Positions 31,671-43,531 of a stretch of DNA of 64,000 nt are shown in pieces. This DNA comes from Tremella fuciformis (lineage: Eukaryota > Basidiomycota > Tremellomycetes > Tremellales > Tremellaceae), in the NCBI GenBank assembly GCA_032768795.1, contig CP136490.1, positions 2,170,001 through 2,234,000 on the forward strand. Reading direction: 5' to 3'. The first letter of the stretch is position 1. Each line of letters opens with the position of its first letter. Below the pieces are notes generated by a model, which had not been told where the DNA came from, did not search any database, and was given only the letters and a program-made list of their open reading frames with translations. The position numbers and the translations under genes are program-made.

Positions 31671-31863
31671 GATTTGCAAACACGTCGCTTCGAGTTTCAA
31701 GCAAGTTATCTCCCTCACATCGGAGGCGTCAACAAGCATCATTCATTTGCAAGAGGTTTCTTACTCCGTCGGAGAGTGCCATCCTCCGTCATACGGAGAG
31801 AAATGCATGTCTCACGTCACGCCAAGCGAGGATTTCGCACAGAGTGCTCTACGGGAAGCTTGC

Positions 31864-32974
31864 TTACACGCCAGCTTGGCGCTCATGATCGAGGTGCGGT
31901 AAGTACTTGTCCGCAGCGGGTATCACTGAACCGCTGCGATCCGTCGCAAAGTAGGTGCGTGTGCCCGTCCAGTCAGCCTGCATGTCGATGCGGCAATGGC
32001 CAGCTTCTATGCTGAAGCGGCTGCCTGTCCAAGGCTGACGGGTCGCATTTTGTCGCGAGCCGAGATCGGGGTGTGCTCTGGTTCCCATGGGACTGGGGCG
32101 ATCATGATGCGTGTACGTCCATTCCAGCTTGACCGGCTCGTCAACACCTGGGGCGTTGTCCAAGTCACTCATGCCGAATTCGCTGAGTATGGCCCCGTCC
32201 TGCAAAGGGAAGCGCCTTTTGAAAAACTGACACGTCCTCGAAGGGTTGCGAGGGAAGGAGAACGTAATTGGAAACTTCAGCTCCGTTGCGCGATGCGTCG
32301 TCGACTACAGATCAGCACGAACCGTAGGCGACTGGGTGACCGACCTGGGAGACAGAGCAGTCTTTCCATCCAATCCCAGAATGCGTACCGTTCAGGCGCT
32401 CAGCTTCATGTTGCCTTGTGACATTCACGATCCCGATGAATTGCTGGAGGGCATTTCGGAGGGTCTGCACCTCGTGCAGAAAGTCGAGGTGCTTCTTGAC
32501 TTGCTCAGGCCAGTCAGGGCACCCCGTCGAGCGCCATGGCAAGCGTTCAGGCTGGCCCAGGCCGAGCGATGGTGGTGCCATGTGCTGGATATGTGTCGGG
32601 TCGGAAGACGATGCCTGAGCATTCTCCTCCGGCGGTGTGGTCGTGAACGGCGTGCTGAGCCCAGTATACGGCGCGGGGGACGTCTGGCCGGAGCTTGTGG
32701 TAGGGGACGCTGAAAACTCTCCCTTGGAAGTGGCGAAGTAGAAATCTGTAGGGCGAGGCGTGGTGCTCCCCTCTCGTGTAGGGGAGTGCGCCAACTCTTC
32801 ACTGGTCATTCCCGGCAACATCAAGAAAGCTGGGTCGGAAACAGATCTTGTCTGCCTGAACTCGCCTGCTGGCGGGTCGGCGTCCATGCCTATGGGGCCA
32901 TAATCAGCAGCCAAGATTTCGTAACCAGACCGCATCAGCGAAGTTATGCTAGTAGAAGGGACCGAGGATGCCAA
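31864..32974 (-). CDS. Array family member B2, unknown function (356 aa)
   Basis: Two exons, 32974-32345 and 32304-31864, joined in phase 0. The join yields LKFPITFSFPRNPSRTCQFF, which aligns with the (Y)PVTFLFPATPDRSCTFE segment of B4 and so supports the splice. Exon 1 has a disordered Thr/Ser/Pro-rich N-terminus and then WPEQVKKHLDFLHEVQTLRN. Exon 2 continues VKLEWTYTHHD, SRFSIEAGHCRIDMQADW and YLPHLDHE. The donor is GTCGGT, a weaker consensus. The N-terminal extension of about 170 residues is unique in the array. Function unknown. Confidence 0.62.
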
Positions 32975-33772
32975 GAGCGCAAAAGGTCTGAGGGTTTAAC
33001 TTGGCGAAGTTCTCGTTTCTGGCCATCAAGCAGTACAAAGTCCGCGCCAAAGGGAAGACAACAATAGGTTTCACTGCCAAGATTGTTGCCTATTGAGCAA
33101 GCTGCCCTTCGCACTGTTATCTTGACATCTGCTATCGCGGGCGGCGACTCCAAAGGAGCCTGAAGCCTGTTGCCAATCACTCCTCGAGTTCGAAAGGGAA
33201 AGCCAAACGCATTGCACCATAGACGCTTTCTTGGCCGTCAACAGAGGGCCTTGCGGCTCTGGCAGCGGAGTTGCCAGAGGAGTCCAGAGCTGCCGTACGG
33301 ACTATGGAGGTCTCAGTGGGGAATCTGCGCCAGTGGGAAGGTATGCTCAGCATTGCGGCTCTGGTGACGAGAATTCGTGACGGTCCTCCTATTCCGAAGT
33401 ATCGGGCTCCTTCGGGTCATGTGGCGCAGCACTGTGGGTTTGTCACCCGCGGGAGTCGTTGCACGGTGATCGAGCACGATACTGCCAGAAGCTGGACTCG
33501 CACTGGACCAGAGGAGCTGGACTGAGACCAGGGGCGCGGAGGCGCAGTCATGCCGCATAGGGGCCACCGTTTGGGGTTTGGAAGGGGTGGAAACGAAGGG
33601 CGTGGGAAAGGGGAGGTGTCAAATTCGGTACATGAATGGGTTATGTACAAGAACTTCGAGGTTGCATACGCGTGAGGCATGGTGACCACTGCCCAACACG
33701 GCTGACAAAGCCATTCCGCACCCTTGACTGCCCGATGAGCTAGGACGGTAAGCCTGAAAGAAGGATACCGTC
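32975..33772. other. Spacer between B2 and B3
   Basis: About 800 bp without a convincing gene; short frames on both strands lack family motifs. Confidence 0.4.
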
Positions 33773-34555
33773 TCACCCTCGCGCACGGGACGAGCGAGGG
33801 TGTGGGTATACATTCGGCAAATCGGGCAAACATGCCAATGGATCCGGAGCAAGGATGTTTCCGCTCCGAGCCGCGATGGTGTCCCCCTCGTCATTGAAGG
33901 TTGATGTCATGAAAATCCTCGAGTCTCCTTCTGTCAGCGTGTAGGTCGTAGTTGACTCGATATTGCAAGCTGCCGGATGGCCGATCTGGAATGCCTGGAC
34001 GGAGGCGCCTGACTTCGGAGTCACAGTGACCTTTTGTTCCCAGACGACTTGGAGGTCCTTCTCGGGGTCTCCAATATTCTCCGCGTCCGACAAACTGACG
34101 TGCAAGACTCGCCGGTACTCAGAGTAATCGTTCCTATTATCGAAGGTGCAAGTACGACTTGGATTGCCAGGGAAGGTAAATACGAGCGGGTACTCTTGTG
34201 GAGGCGTTGGAGGGGCAGTTCGAGTCGGAGCAGGTGCCGGGCTCCCGAATTGAGACGAGAGACTGCTATTCCCAGTGTCTGAGGGGGACGTGGACAGCTC
34301 CGGGGGCTGCTCCGCGTTCTGATCATCAGACTCGACCATGTACCCCCTGCCCGGTCGCATGGACAGTAGAAATTGTAAGGCGTTTGGCACTGTCCCAAGT
34401 GTCTCCAGAAAGTCGAGTCGGTGCTTCGCCGCACCGGAAATTAATAGCTGATGCCAAGGCCCCTCTTCCTCAATCAGCTCACCCCCCCCCCCAGTCCAGA
34501 TGGGGCCGCGTTGGGCCAGGAGTCTCGTGTGCGGACATCTCATGTGACTGAACAA
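33773..34555 (-). CDS. Array family member B3, unknown function (260 aa)
   Basis: Subfamily B. LISGAAKHRLDFLETLGTVP-NALQFLL, then YPLVFTFPGNPSRTCTFDNR, DLQVVWEQKV, TTYTLTEGDSRIFMTSTFND and CLPDLPNVYP. The first 30 residues are Gly/Glu-rich and may not be the true start; a run of 12 C in the same stretch (about 34,482-34,493) could also be miscounted and shift the frame. No signal peptide. Single exon. Confidence 0.6.
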   Translation of the reverse strand: MFSHMRCPHTRLLAQRGPIWTGGGGELIEEEGPWHQLLISGAAKHRLDFLETLGTVPNALQFLLSMRPGRGYMVESDDQNAEQPPELSTSPSDTGNSSLSSQFGSPAPAPTRTAPPTPPQEYPLVFTFPGNPSRTCTFDNRNDYSEYRRVLHVSLSDAENIGDPEKDLQVVWEQKVTVTPKSGASVQAFQIGHPAACNIESTTTYTLTEGDSRIFMTSTFNDEGDTIAARSGNILAPDPLACLPDLPNVYPHPRSSRARG

Positions 34556-35349
34556 ATAGTCGTGCGTGTCCTCCGAACGGATGGTGACCGGGGGATGATT
34601 TGAGCGTGAGGGGTGCTGCTCTTATCGCGTGCAGACATCCAGTGGGTGGCCTTAACGTAGCAGGCGACAAAGGCTGGACAAGCGTTGGCAGCAAGGATCA
34701 AAGAGCCTGAAACCGCTCGTGGGCGCAAAGGGCGACAGCCATCTCAGATCCGAAATGAGCTCAGCAGCGGCGATCCGGGCAGGACAGGCCCTCGATCCTT
34801 TGACCCAATTCAAGGTCTCGTTGGATCGGAGGAAACGCCTGGTGTGTTTTGGGTACCCTTCAGTTGATTCTCGGAGCAGCAGACCTGCGTGGGTCTAGGT
34901 GTCTCTGAAATGGCCGAAGAGCGGCCTTCAAGGTGAGGGAAGACGAGGCAAGGGGACAAGGGGGAAACGATACATGACACGGACAACCTGCAATCGGCAA
35001 ACGGGGACGTACAGGTGGAAGGCGGCGTCCCGTCTCTAGCGTGGGGCCTGGAGCTTGTATGGACTGCGACTACACGAGAGGCCACTTGTGAGATACACGA
35101 GTGTCACTTGTCCCCCGCCCAGCTGCAAGGTTTCCTCTTATGCAGACAGCAAGCGCGCAAGTACTCCGGTCCATAACCGCGGCTACTGACGAGGTATAGA
35201 TAGGGAGTAGGAGAGAAAAGTGCCCCTATGGAATTCATATGTATGTTTAAGAGCCGCCAAAGAAGCGTAAAATAACGTCCAAGCTGCTACAGAGATAGGC
35301 ACGGACTAGATATATAGGAGGATAAGCAGTCCGCAACAGGAATGGGTGC
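34556..35349. other. Spacer between B3 and B4
   Basis: About 800 bp with no gene I can support and no clear repeat. Confidence 0.4.
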
Positions 35350-36093
35350 TCACGGAGGCATCAGCTGAGGCGGAAAAGAGTGCTCGAGGCTAGGCAGGAA
35401 TCGTTCCACTCCATCCACGATCCTGCCAGCCTGAGTCACCTGGGCGAGGTCGGTACGGCTCCTAAGGCAACTATTATACGTTGTCTTGATCTTAATCTTG
35501 ATCTCGGGCGTCGTGATGCTGAACTCCTCTTGCGAGACCCAGGCAAAGTCGTCCCACCTAAAGCCCAGGGTGTGCCACTTGCATTGGACGTCTTCGCGCA
35601 TCGGGGTGCCGTGCGCCGTGTACTTCCACCTGACCGAGATGCTTCCCCCTGCGGCATGCGCATTCTTGCTCTTCATAGACATCGTGAGGAGCAAAGCGGA
35701 CTCGCCCGCCTCTCGCGCGCTCTCGAAGGTACAGGAGCGGTCTGGTGTTGCGGGAAAGAGGAACGTCACCGGGTATTGAAGTTTAGTCGAGAGGTGCGAG
35801 TCCGAGGAGATTACGATTTCCTCATCGTAGGTGGCCTGGTCGCACGGCACAACGGGCGGTGAGTAGTCGTCTGGGCCAAAGTCGGACGGGGAAGGTGACA
35901 TGGACAGTTCCGGCGGCTCGCTGCCAGGGCTCAGCGAGTCTCGCGCGCGCAAGTGCCCCGCCCGATGGGCCCGATTAACGATGTCTGTCAGCGCGTTGCT
36001 CAATGTCTTGTAGCGTGCGAGAAAGTCGAGCCCTTGTTTGACCGTCTCGCGCCACGCAGGCGCCTCCTCTCGGCGCCACGGGGGAGTGGACAT
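35350..36093 (-). CDS. Array family member B4, unknown function (247 aa)
   Basis: Subfamily B and the most upstream member in transcription direction. WRETVKQGLDFLARYKTLSN-ALTDIV near the N-terminus, an acidic Ser/Pro linker, YPVTFLFPATPDRSCTFESA, ISVRWKYTAHGTPM, EEFSITTPEIKIKIKTTYN and a terminal RFLPSLEHSFPP. ATG at 36093; an in-frame ATG at 36249 would overlap a TATA-like sequence (36237-36250), so I do not use it. Single exon; no known domain. Confidence 0.62.
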   Translation of the reverse strand: MSTPPWRREEAPAWRETVKQGLDFLARYKTLSNALTDIVNRAHRAGHLRARDSLSPGSEPPELSMSPSPSDFGPDDYSPPVVPCDQATYDEEIVISSDSHLSTKLQYPVTFLFPATPDRSCTFESAREAGESALLLTMSMKSKNAHAAGGSISVRWKYTAHGTPMREDVQCKWHTLGFRWDDFAWVSQEEFSITTPEIKIKIKTTYNSCLRSRTDLAQVTQAGRIVDGVERFLPSLEHSFPPQLMPP

Positions 36094-37133
36094 GGTATCG
36101 GAATGGGCGGTTCTGACAATACGAGAGTCAGGACTCCTGGAAGAGTAGGGTGCGCTCGGTGAATTTAAGTGGTGGTGGGGAGGACCTGAAGCATTTAGCT
36201 GCGCCCATCTTTCCAGCACGAAAGGAGTGACCATGATGCAATATATCAAGTCGGAGCTGGGCGAGACTCGAGAGGATGATCACGGTCGTTTGCGGCTTGG
36301 CAGAAGACGTCAGGCTTCGGCGAGAAACAGCCGGTCTCACTCTCCGCTCCATCTATGCTCGTATTTCTGAACGCATCGTCCTACGGGTCGAGCTATGTTG
36401 ATGTCATCGCCACATGACATCACCACCCCTGCGCCGACGCCGACATCGCAAGCAGTCGCTCGTGGCGTGGCATCAAACTCAATGCGGGAGAGAGAAAGTA
36501 CTGTAATCACATCACGGGTAAGGCTTGTTGCGTTAGTCTTGCCGTCCGTAGGACCACAGTATATGGTCGATGATCAGGACCTGCGAGAAACAGTTTACAG
36601 TACAGTAAGTGGACCCCCTCTTTGGCCCGATCCTGCCAACTTGGCGGGACCTTTATACTCCATCGGCTCTTCGTGTCTTGCTCTTCCTGGTCAATGGCCC
36701 GCCGACCTGAGTCGTTCTGGTCAACCCTTCTACAACCAGCGGATTATCCACTCATCAGCCGCCTACAACCTCGCGAGAGCATTCTCCGAGAGCGAGCGCA
36801 AGAAACATGTCTGCATTGCAATGGGCCGGCGCAGCATCTGCACCGACCGCGATAGGGAAGTTCGTATACGAGGGGGCTAGAATAAAGAAGCTGAGCATGT
36901 ATCGAGGTGAGGGGTTGCTAAAGCCATTCCAAGTGCGTGCGTGCGTACGTACTACCCGTGCGCCATGCAGGGTGCCACACGTCAAGTGCCACGTTCCGGA
37001 TCTGCCACACGTCAAGCTTTCCAGATCTGCCAACAGTGTATCTGCATCTCATGTAATGTATATGCACGAGGATAGCACGCCCAGGTATTACCATACACAC
37101 CTAGCAACAACAGACCTCCAAGCTCCCGGCACA
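36094..37133. other. Spacer after the array
   Basis: About 1 kb. Holds the B4 promoter and short direct repeats of TGCCACACGTCAAG at about 36970-37020. The longest frame (36395-36880, plus strand) has no protein-like composition and I leave it out. Confidence 0.45.
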
Positions 37134-40100
37134 CTAGATCGACTTTGCAAAGGCGATAAAGCCCGAAAGACCTCTGAAAAGACCTTTGGCCGTCGCGCCA
37201 TAATCAACAAGCGTCTTGCCCTCTTTATCCCTCCACACGCCATCCGAGTCGACCAGGCCATACTGGATGGTATTCTGGTTCCCTAGCAGGGTATCCATCA
37301 TCTCTGCGACGATCTCCTTCGAGTCGACCATGATATTGATTTCCTGGCTGTGGAACCAGCTCTGACTATCTTGATTACCGTTACCCATGATGAGCACCTG
37401 ATCGTCGTAGGCGGCGAACTTGATGTGGCAGTTGCGCTGCTTCTTGACGGCGTTGAGGGGCCGGACTTGGTCTTTGCCGGTGTACCAGTATACCTTGAGA
37501 AACTGCTCTTTGCCCTCTTTCCGTAGAATCTTGTAGAGGCGGTCAACGACCTCTTCGTTGGTGCCGCCTTGGAAAGGGATAGATTCGCCTTTATCATTGA
37601 AGCCTGGCGGTCAGTCGGCTCAGCGTTACCGCACCGTGACTCACCCAGATCGAGCAGGAGGACCACCTGTACGCCACGACGACATGCCTGCTTGACGGCA
37701 CGGACAATCGGCCGGGCATTCAAGGTAGGTGATTGACTGTCATCAGCTGCTAGTCTTAGCGTGTGCACGGTCCACTCACATGAAGACCTTTTTCTTGGCG
37801 TATCTGAATCCGGCAAGCCAAGCAGCATTCTGCGGGTTCCGAATATCGTGATGACCAGGAAAGCCGTGCGGCTTTCGACAACACATCGCAACAGGGACAG
37901 GGTCATGTGGCGCATGCACAATGTGCGGTCTGAAATTGTCCAGCTCGTCTGAGTCCTCGACCGTAGCCCAAGCATCGCTGAGAGCGCCCGCATTGAACTT
38001 CTTCGAGAGCTTGAACATGCGCCGACTGCCAGTGCCTTCGGGCGGCTCGGTCTCTTTGCGCTCTAGCGAGTGCTTGGGGAGACTCTCTTCCATGTGGACA
38101 TGGCGGGCCCGTCTGTCAAGGTCGGTGCTGGGTCGGAAGGCATCTCCGGCCGGGGATGACGATGTGGGGGTGGAAATGCCCGTCTGGCCGGTACGCTCAG
38201 TTTGGTCTGTCGCGAGCCTAGATCGGGTCTCTGTGGGAGTATCGGGTCGAGAGGAGATAGACGCTGGCTGTCGACCGCGAGGGGTCTCCGTGCCCAGCGG
38301 ACTAGAGCGGACGAGGGGAGAAGGAGGCGCCATGGCAGTCATCGGCAGGACCATGGGTGACGGTGGCTGACTGTTCTGTGTATCTTTGAGGATGGGCGAC
38401 GGGACAAGGGGCGCTTGCCGGGCCGAGGTTGCGGACTGAGGTAGGTGTACGGCAGAGGATGTGGGAGACTCCATCATGTCGCCGTCCAGCACCTTGGGTG
38501 CCAGACCCGCAGAGTCGGTGCGGATGAACGACACATGGGGATGCTGTAGAGCATCTGCTGGCCGTTGTCGGGGCGTGGGATGTCCCGATCCAGTGGGCGT
38601 GACAGCGTCGCCTGCCTCAAAATGACCATCGAGCTGAGGTTCAGGCATGGTCTTGGACTTGAGCGGGGTCTCGCCAACGACAGTGGGCGAAGAGGGAGCT
38701 TCTGAGGGTTCGGCAAGATGCTGTGTGAGCTGAGCATTGCGGGCTGTGATTGCGGCGGTCTGCGGATCCTGGTCCTCTACATTGTCAGCTTGCAGACGGT
38801 GGTTACGTGGCTGACTTACGATAGCGGAAAGACCTGAGCATCTTCTCATTGGCACTGCTGCGCCGACTGGGACCTCTGCTTCCGCTCCTGCTTGGTCCTC
38901 TACTAGGTCCTCTGCTCTGCAATCCGAGACCCTTGGTGAACTCTCTCAACTGCTGTCGCCTCGCTTCAAACTCCTCACTAGGCTTCCAGTCCGCAAAGCT
39001 CTGCCTCTGCTGCTCCATGACCCTGCGGACAGCCTCGACGAGTTTATCAGCCTGGCCGTGCGACTCGGTGTTCCTGGCCGCCTCGGCGTCGGCATCCTTG
39101 GTCTGCCGACGAAGGAGCAATCGCGCCGCTTTGGCCGCTTTGAGTATCTCGATCTCATCAAAGTAAGGATTGTGGTCCTGGAAGAGGTAGCGGATATTGC
39201 CGAGAGAGTCTCGCGGCGGGGAGTAGGGGCTGTCGATGTGCGGAAGCATGGGTGAGAGTTTGTTGTACCACGAGTGAAGGGCGATCTCATAGAACGAGTC
39301 GACGACCGGTCCTTCGAGATGCGTCATCATTTCGAGGTTGGGTCGGTCTTGGATATTGTTCGAGTTGATGAGGACGACTTTGCGATCAACAATGAGGAAC
39401 TTGGCGTGGAAGGTACCGAGGAGGACGCGGTGGAAGTTCTGCAATCAGCGTCTGTCAATTGTCGGACAGGCACAGAGAGACGTACAATGACCTCGAGGCT
39501 GAGCCCGGGGATGTCCTCTTCCTTTGGCAGATCGAGAGGGGCCCATTCTTTCGGCAAGACGGGAGCGTGGGCGTTCCAGAGCTGTTCCCATGACCCGCGA
39601 TCGTACATGATCTTGACGATGACTTTCGGTCGGCCAGCCTTGACGACCTTGGCCGAGAGGTCGCGAAGAGCTCCTGAGACGGTGTTGACGGACGCCGAGG
39701 GTCTGAGATCAGGTACACGCTCATTGTGGAGGGGGGAAGAGGGATGAGACGCACTGCCAGTAGTTGGTAACGAGGAAGATCTCCTTTTCCGCCCGGATGA
39801 TGACGTCCCTATAGTGCTGCATGATATCGGGGATGAGGGAGATGATCGAGAGGGGTATGGTGGTCGTCGAGCCGAGCATATCTGGCGGACACAAACCAGA
39901 AAGGGGGTCACGCGCCATGGTGGGCATGAGGGAGAGGTACATCTGGGCTATCAGCTGAGCCCTCGAATGAAGTGGGAAGGACGAACCTTCCAGAAGAGAT
40001 CGGATACCTCTGTCCCGCCCTCCTCGCCGTCGACTTTCCATCCCGCTTTCCTGCGCAGACTAGCGGCCTGCGCCTCCCAGTGCTGCTCCTCGTGTGGGGT

Positions 40101-40562
40101 CATGCCCTCGATCACCGAGTGTTTCACCTTGAACCGCCTCACGAGGCGCTTGATGGGGTTGGGGCGGGGGAAGTGGTGTCGCATGGCCTGGCCGACGGTG
40201 TGGGTGGGGTGCTGCGCGAGGTAGGTGGAGAGGAGGGTGGGGCGGGAGGGGCCCGCTTCTGCTGTTGGGACATGTCGGGGCTCAGTGGGTTGGGTGTAGG
40301 GACGAGCAGAGGGCGGTGCCGAGTTGCTGGGGGCGGGAAGAGGGGCCTTCTCGCCGTTCATATCGGTAGGACTGGCAGTGAAGGGGTGGTGGTCAGCAGA
40401 AGGAGGTTGAGGAGAGGTGGTGTCAAGTGTCGGCGGTCGCGAGTGATCGGGTGCATCGCCACGGGCGGAGGGGAAGGGGGTGGGCATAACGTCGGACCGG
40501 GGCGAAGTGTTTAGCAAGATGAAAGGAGCGATAGCAGGTGACTGCGATGGAGTGGCGGACAC
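37134..40562 (-). CDS. Phospholipase D-family protein with two HKD motifs and a long insert (1052 aa)
   Basis: Phosphatidyltransferase/phospholipase superfamily. Seven exons (40562-39987, 39942-39755, 39702-39486, 39438-38820, 38776-37780, 37736-37645, 37603-37134) all join in phase. HKD motif 1 is TFHAKFLIVDRKVVLINSNN (about residue 337); motif 2 is NCHIKFAAYDDQVLIMGNGN (about residue 954). Both keep H, K and D. IFLVTNYWQPSASVNTV and VVLLLDLGFNDKGES are the strands before each half. About 600 residues separate the two motifs, much of it disordered Ser/Thr/Pro-rich sequence (exon 5). Similar fungal proteins are poorly characterised; I give no symbol. The N-terminal 190 residues are also largely disordered. 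Confidence 0.85.
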
Positions 40563-41041
40563 TGCTGGAGGTGTCGAGGTCCGAGAGAGATAGAGAGATG
40601 GAGATGATGAAGAGAGAAGGTGTTGGTTGATGATGATGAATGGTCTCGGCGACCAAAATCAAAGGCACCAACCGACCACCGAGAGAGAGACGCCAGGGCT
40701 ATTTAAGGCAAAGGCGGCTTACCAGTGACGTCGGTCTGGATTGCGGCTAGTCCGAGGTCGCTCACCCTACCACACAGATGGTCAGAGGTTAGTCTATGCA
40801 TGCACAGCTAGTCGTTACCCAAGTCGCAGTCGCCGTCGCCTCGAGATCCGTCGACACCGCATCCGGCAGCCAAGTCGCCCGACCCTTTGACCCCTCCTTT
40901 CGGCGATCGCCACTTCATGGCGCCCTGATCACGTGGTTATACGTAATACCCGGGTGGAGGTCATCCAACGAGCGACACCTTGCTCTACTGTACTGTACTT
41001 CTCTCTTCTTCACCAAGGTGCACTCTAGCGTCACGTCCAGC
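40563..41041. other. Divergent promoter region between the PLD-family gene and the DPP5-type peptidase gene
   Basis: Contains AG-rich leader sequence next to the PLD ATG. No gene seen. Confidence 0.45.
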
Positions 41042-43403
41042 ATGCGGCTGCTTTGGACAGTATGGCTGGCGGCCATATATGTGACGGCCAAGCCGCCCGC
41101 CCATCCCGTCTTTACTGCAGAAGATATGCTGTCTGCCCCTAGACCGCAGGCGCCTGTTGTCGGACCCGATGGCAAGATCGCCATTTCAGTAGTGGACCAC
41201 TGGGATCCCAAGGCGGATATGTGAGGCCAGCGCATCAAGGTGAGGAATTAGCTGACTCGCAGAACCACTCGGCATGTCCATCTACTCTCCCTCAACCACT
41301 CGGATCCCAGCCCAGCCTCCTTGCTCTTCACCTCTGCCCCGTCTGAAGTTGCCGACTTTTTCTGGCTATCCAATGACTCCTTCGCGTATGTCAACGGCTC
41401 GTGCATTCTGGGCGTATCATTCCAGAATGCAGCACACACCACCTCACTTCTGCAACTTCCAGCGGGCATCAGCGCGACCGTCTTCAAGTATGAGCCAACC
41501 CGCGGTCTCCTGTTCTTTTCCGCTCAAGTCTGGGACAATGGAGAGTTCGAAGAAGTAGACCGACGGAACAAGGAATTTGAAGAAAGAGGGACAACGGGCG
41601 TGGTATTCGACGAGCTCTTCGTCCGGTCAGTCCCTTCCTTTGAGAATAGTCTGCCCCACTGACTTGCAGCCATTGGGACACTTGGAGGACGCCCGGCAAG
41701 TCATGGACGATCGGAATGGTCAAGTTGGCGCCGGGAGACAAGCTTTCCCAGCCCAGTTTTGTCAATGTGCTCAAGGGTACCTCTGCAGTGCGCTCTTACC
41801 GGATGACTGAGATCGCACTCATCCCATAGGTATCACCCATGGACCCGATCGAGTATACGGTCTCGGCGACACACTTGGCGATCAACATTAAATCATTGCA
41901 CCTCCCTCCGGCTCAACATACACGTACCGATATCCACCTGCTTCCATTCACAGCGTCTTCATCCTTCGCAAGACCGCTCGAGCTCACCACCTACGCTCAT
42001 GGTGCAATTGACGGTGTTACGTTCTCCCCCGACGGCTCCAAATTGGCATGGCTCGAAATGGCTCAGGACGGATACGAGTCGGACAAGAGGGTCGTGGTAG
42101 TATACGATCTCAAGAAGGGAAAGAGCAAGCGCTGGACCGAGGACTGGGACCGCAGTCCGTCATCGATCTCCTTCTCGACCGACGCGGAGTCGCTTTACCT
42201 GCTTGCCGAGCACGAAGGCAAGGTTTTGCCCTATCACATCACCCATCCCGACTACCTGCCAACCCCTCTACACTTCAATCATACCTCGACCTCGCTCACC
42301 CCTCTATCGTCCACAACAATTCTTCTCACCATCACCTCTATGACGGCGCCTGCAGACACTTTCGTCCTCGATCTGGCATCGCCCAGCAACCCGGAGGACC
42401 CCGACAAGGTCCCCTCCAAGCTTCATCGCCTTACAGACTGGTCAAAAAAGCACATTGCTGGCAGGCTCGATGATATCCGCATCGAAGAGCTCTGGTTCAC
42501 GGGCGCCGAAGGGTGGAAAGTCCATGCGTGGGTGGTCAAGCCGGCCGGCTGGAAAGAGGGGGAGAAGCATGTCTGGCCGATGGCGTTCTTCGTGCACGGC
42601 GGTCCACAGGGTGCATGGGAAGACGCCTGGTCGCTCAGGTGGAACCCCGTCGTCTTCGCCAGTATGGGCTACGTCGTTGTCGCCGTCAACCCGACCGGGT
42701 CAACGGGGTACGGTCAGGAATTCACCGATCGGATCCAAGGCGAGTGGGGCGGCCGACCGTACAAGGACCTCGTGGCGGGCTACCACGCCGCACTGGAAAA
42801 GTATCCCGAGGTAAGCGTCAGCAGTCGAAGTAATCGCCTCAGCTGATGCGTCAGATCGATCCGGAACGCACAGCAGCGCTGGGCGCATCGTACGGCGGAT
42901 TCATGATGAACTGGATCAACGGCCACAACGGGCCTTTCGGCTTCAAATGCCTCGTATGCCACGACGGCATATTCAGCACACTCAACGCATACTATACCAC
43001 CGACGAGGTGTGGTTCCCGGTACATGACGTGGGCGGCACGCCAGTCAATAATCGTCTCGGGTACGAGCGGTGGAACCCCATGAATCACGTTGGGGAGTGG
43101 GAGACGCCCGAGCTGGTCATTCACAGTGGGCGGGATTATCGCCTGGTAGATGGAGAGGGCTTTGCGGCGTTCACGGCGCTGCAGACGCAGGGGGTGCCAT
43201 CGAGGTTGCTCTACTTTCCCGATGAGAACCACTGGGTGCTGAAGCCGCACAACTCGCGCAAGTGGCATGTGAGTCGCCCGTCAGGGCGAAGGAGTTGAGC
43301 TGACAGGCAGTACGAGGTGTTTAGGTGGTTGGACGAATGGGTAGGGCATGGAAGGAAGGAAGTCGAGGGGAGAGGAGAGGAGATCGGGCTGGTCGTGCAG
43401 TGA
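41042..43403 (+). CDS. Secreted dipeptidyl-peptidase 5-like serine peptidase (S9 family)
   Basis: Removes dipeptides from peptides outside the cell or in the vacuole. A signal peptide (MRLLWTVWLAAIYVTA) is followed by a beta-propeller half (DGKIAISVVDHWDPKAD, FDELFVRHWDTW, GVTFSPDGSKLAWLEM) and an alpha/beta-hydrolase half (FFVHGGPQGAW, NPTGSTGYGQEF). The catalytic triad is visible: Ser in GASYGGFMMNW, Asp in IHSGRDYRL and His in DENHWVLKP. About six exons; the first join (at 41220) gives DTTRHVHLLSL-like sequence in phase. The stop is at 43401-43403, after the short last exon starting at 43311. Complete and normal in length. Confidence 0.88.
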
Positions 43404-43531
43404 TTAACGACTTGAAGGGAAGTAGCATGGTTTACAGGAAGCAAAAAGCGAGGTGGAGGAATAGAAGATGCATCGTGGCTCGTAAGCATGAAGGGATACA
43501 ACATTCAGGTATATACAACAATACGGTAAGA

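Noticed and set aside
34482..34493. Run of 12 C in array member B3
   Set aside because: Too short to treat like the 40-G run; noted only as a possible miscount near an uncertain N-terminus.
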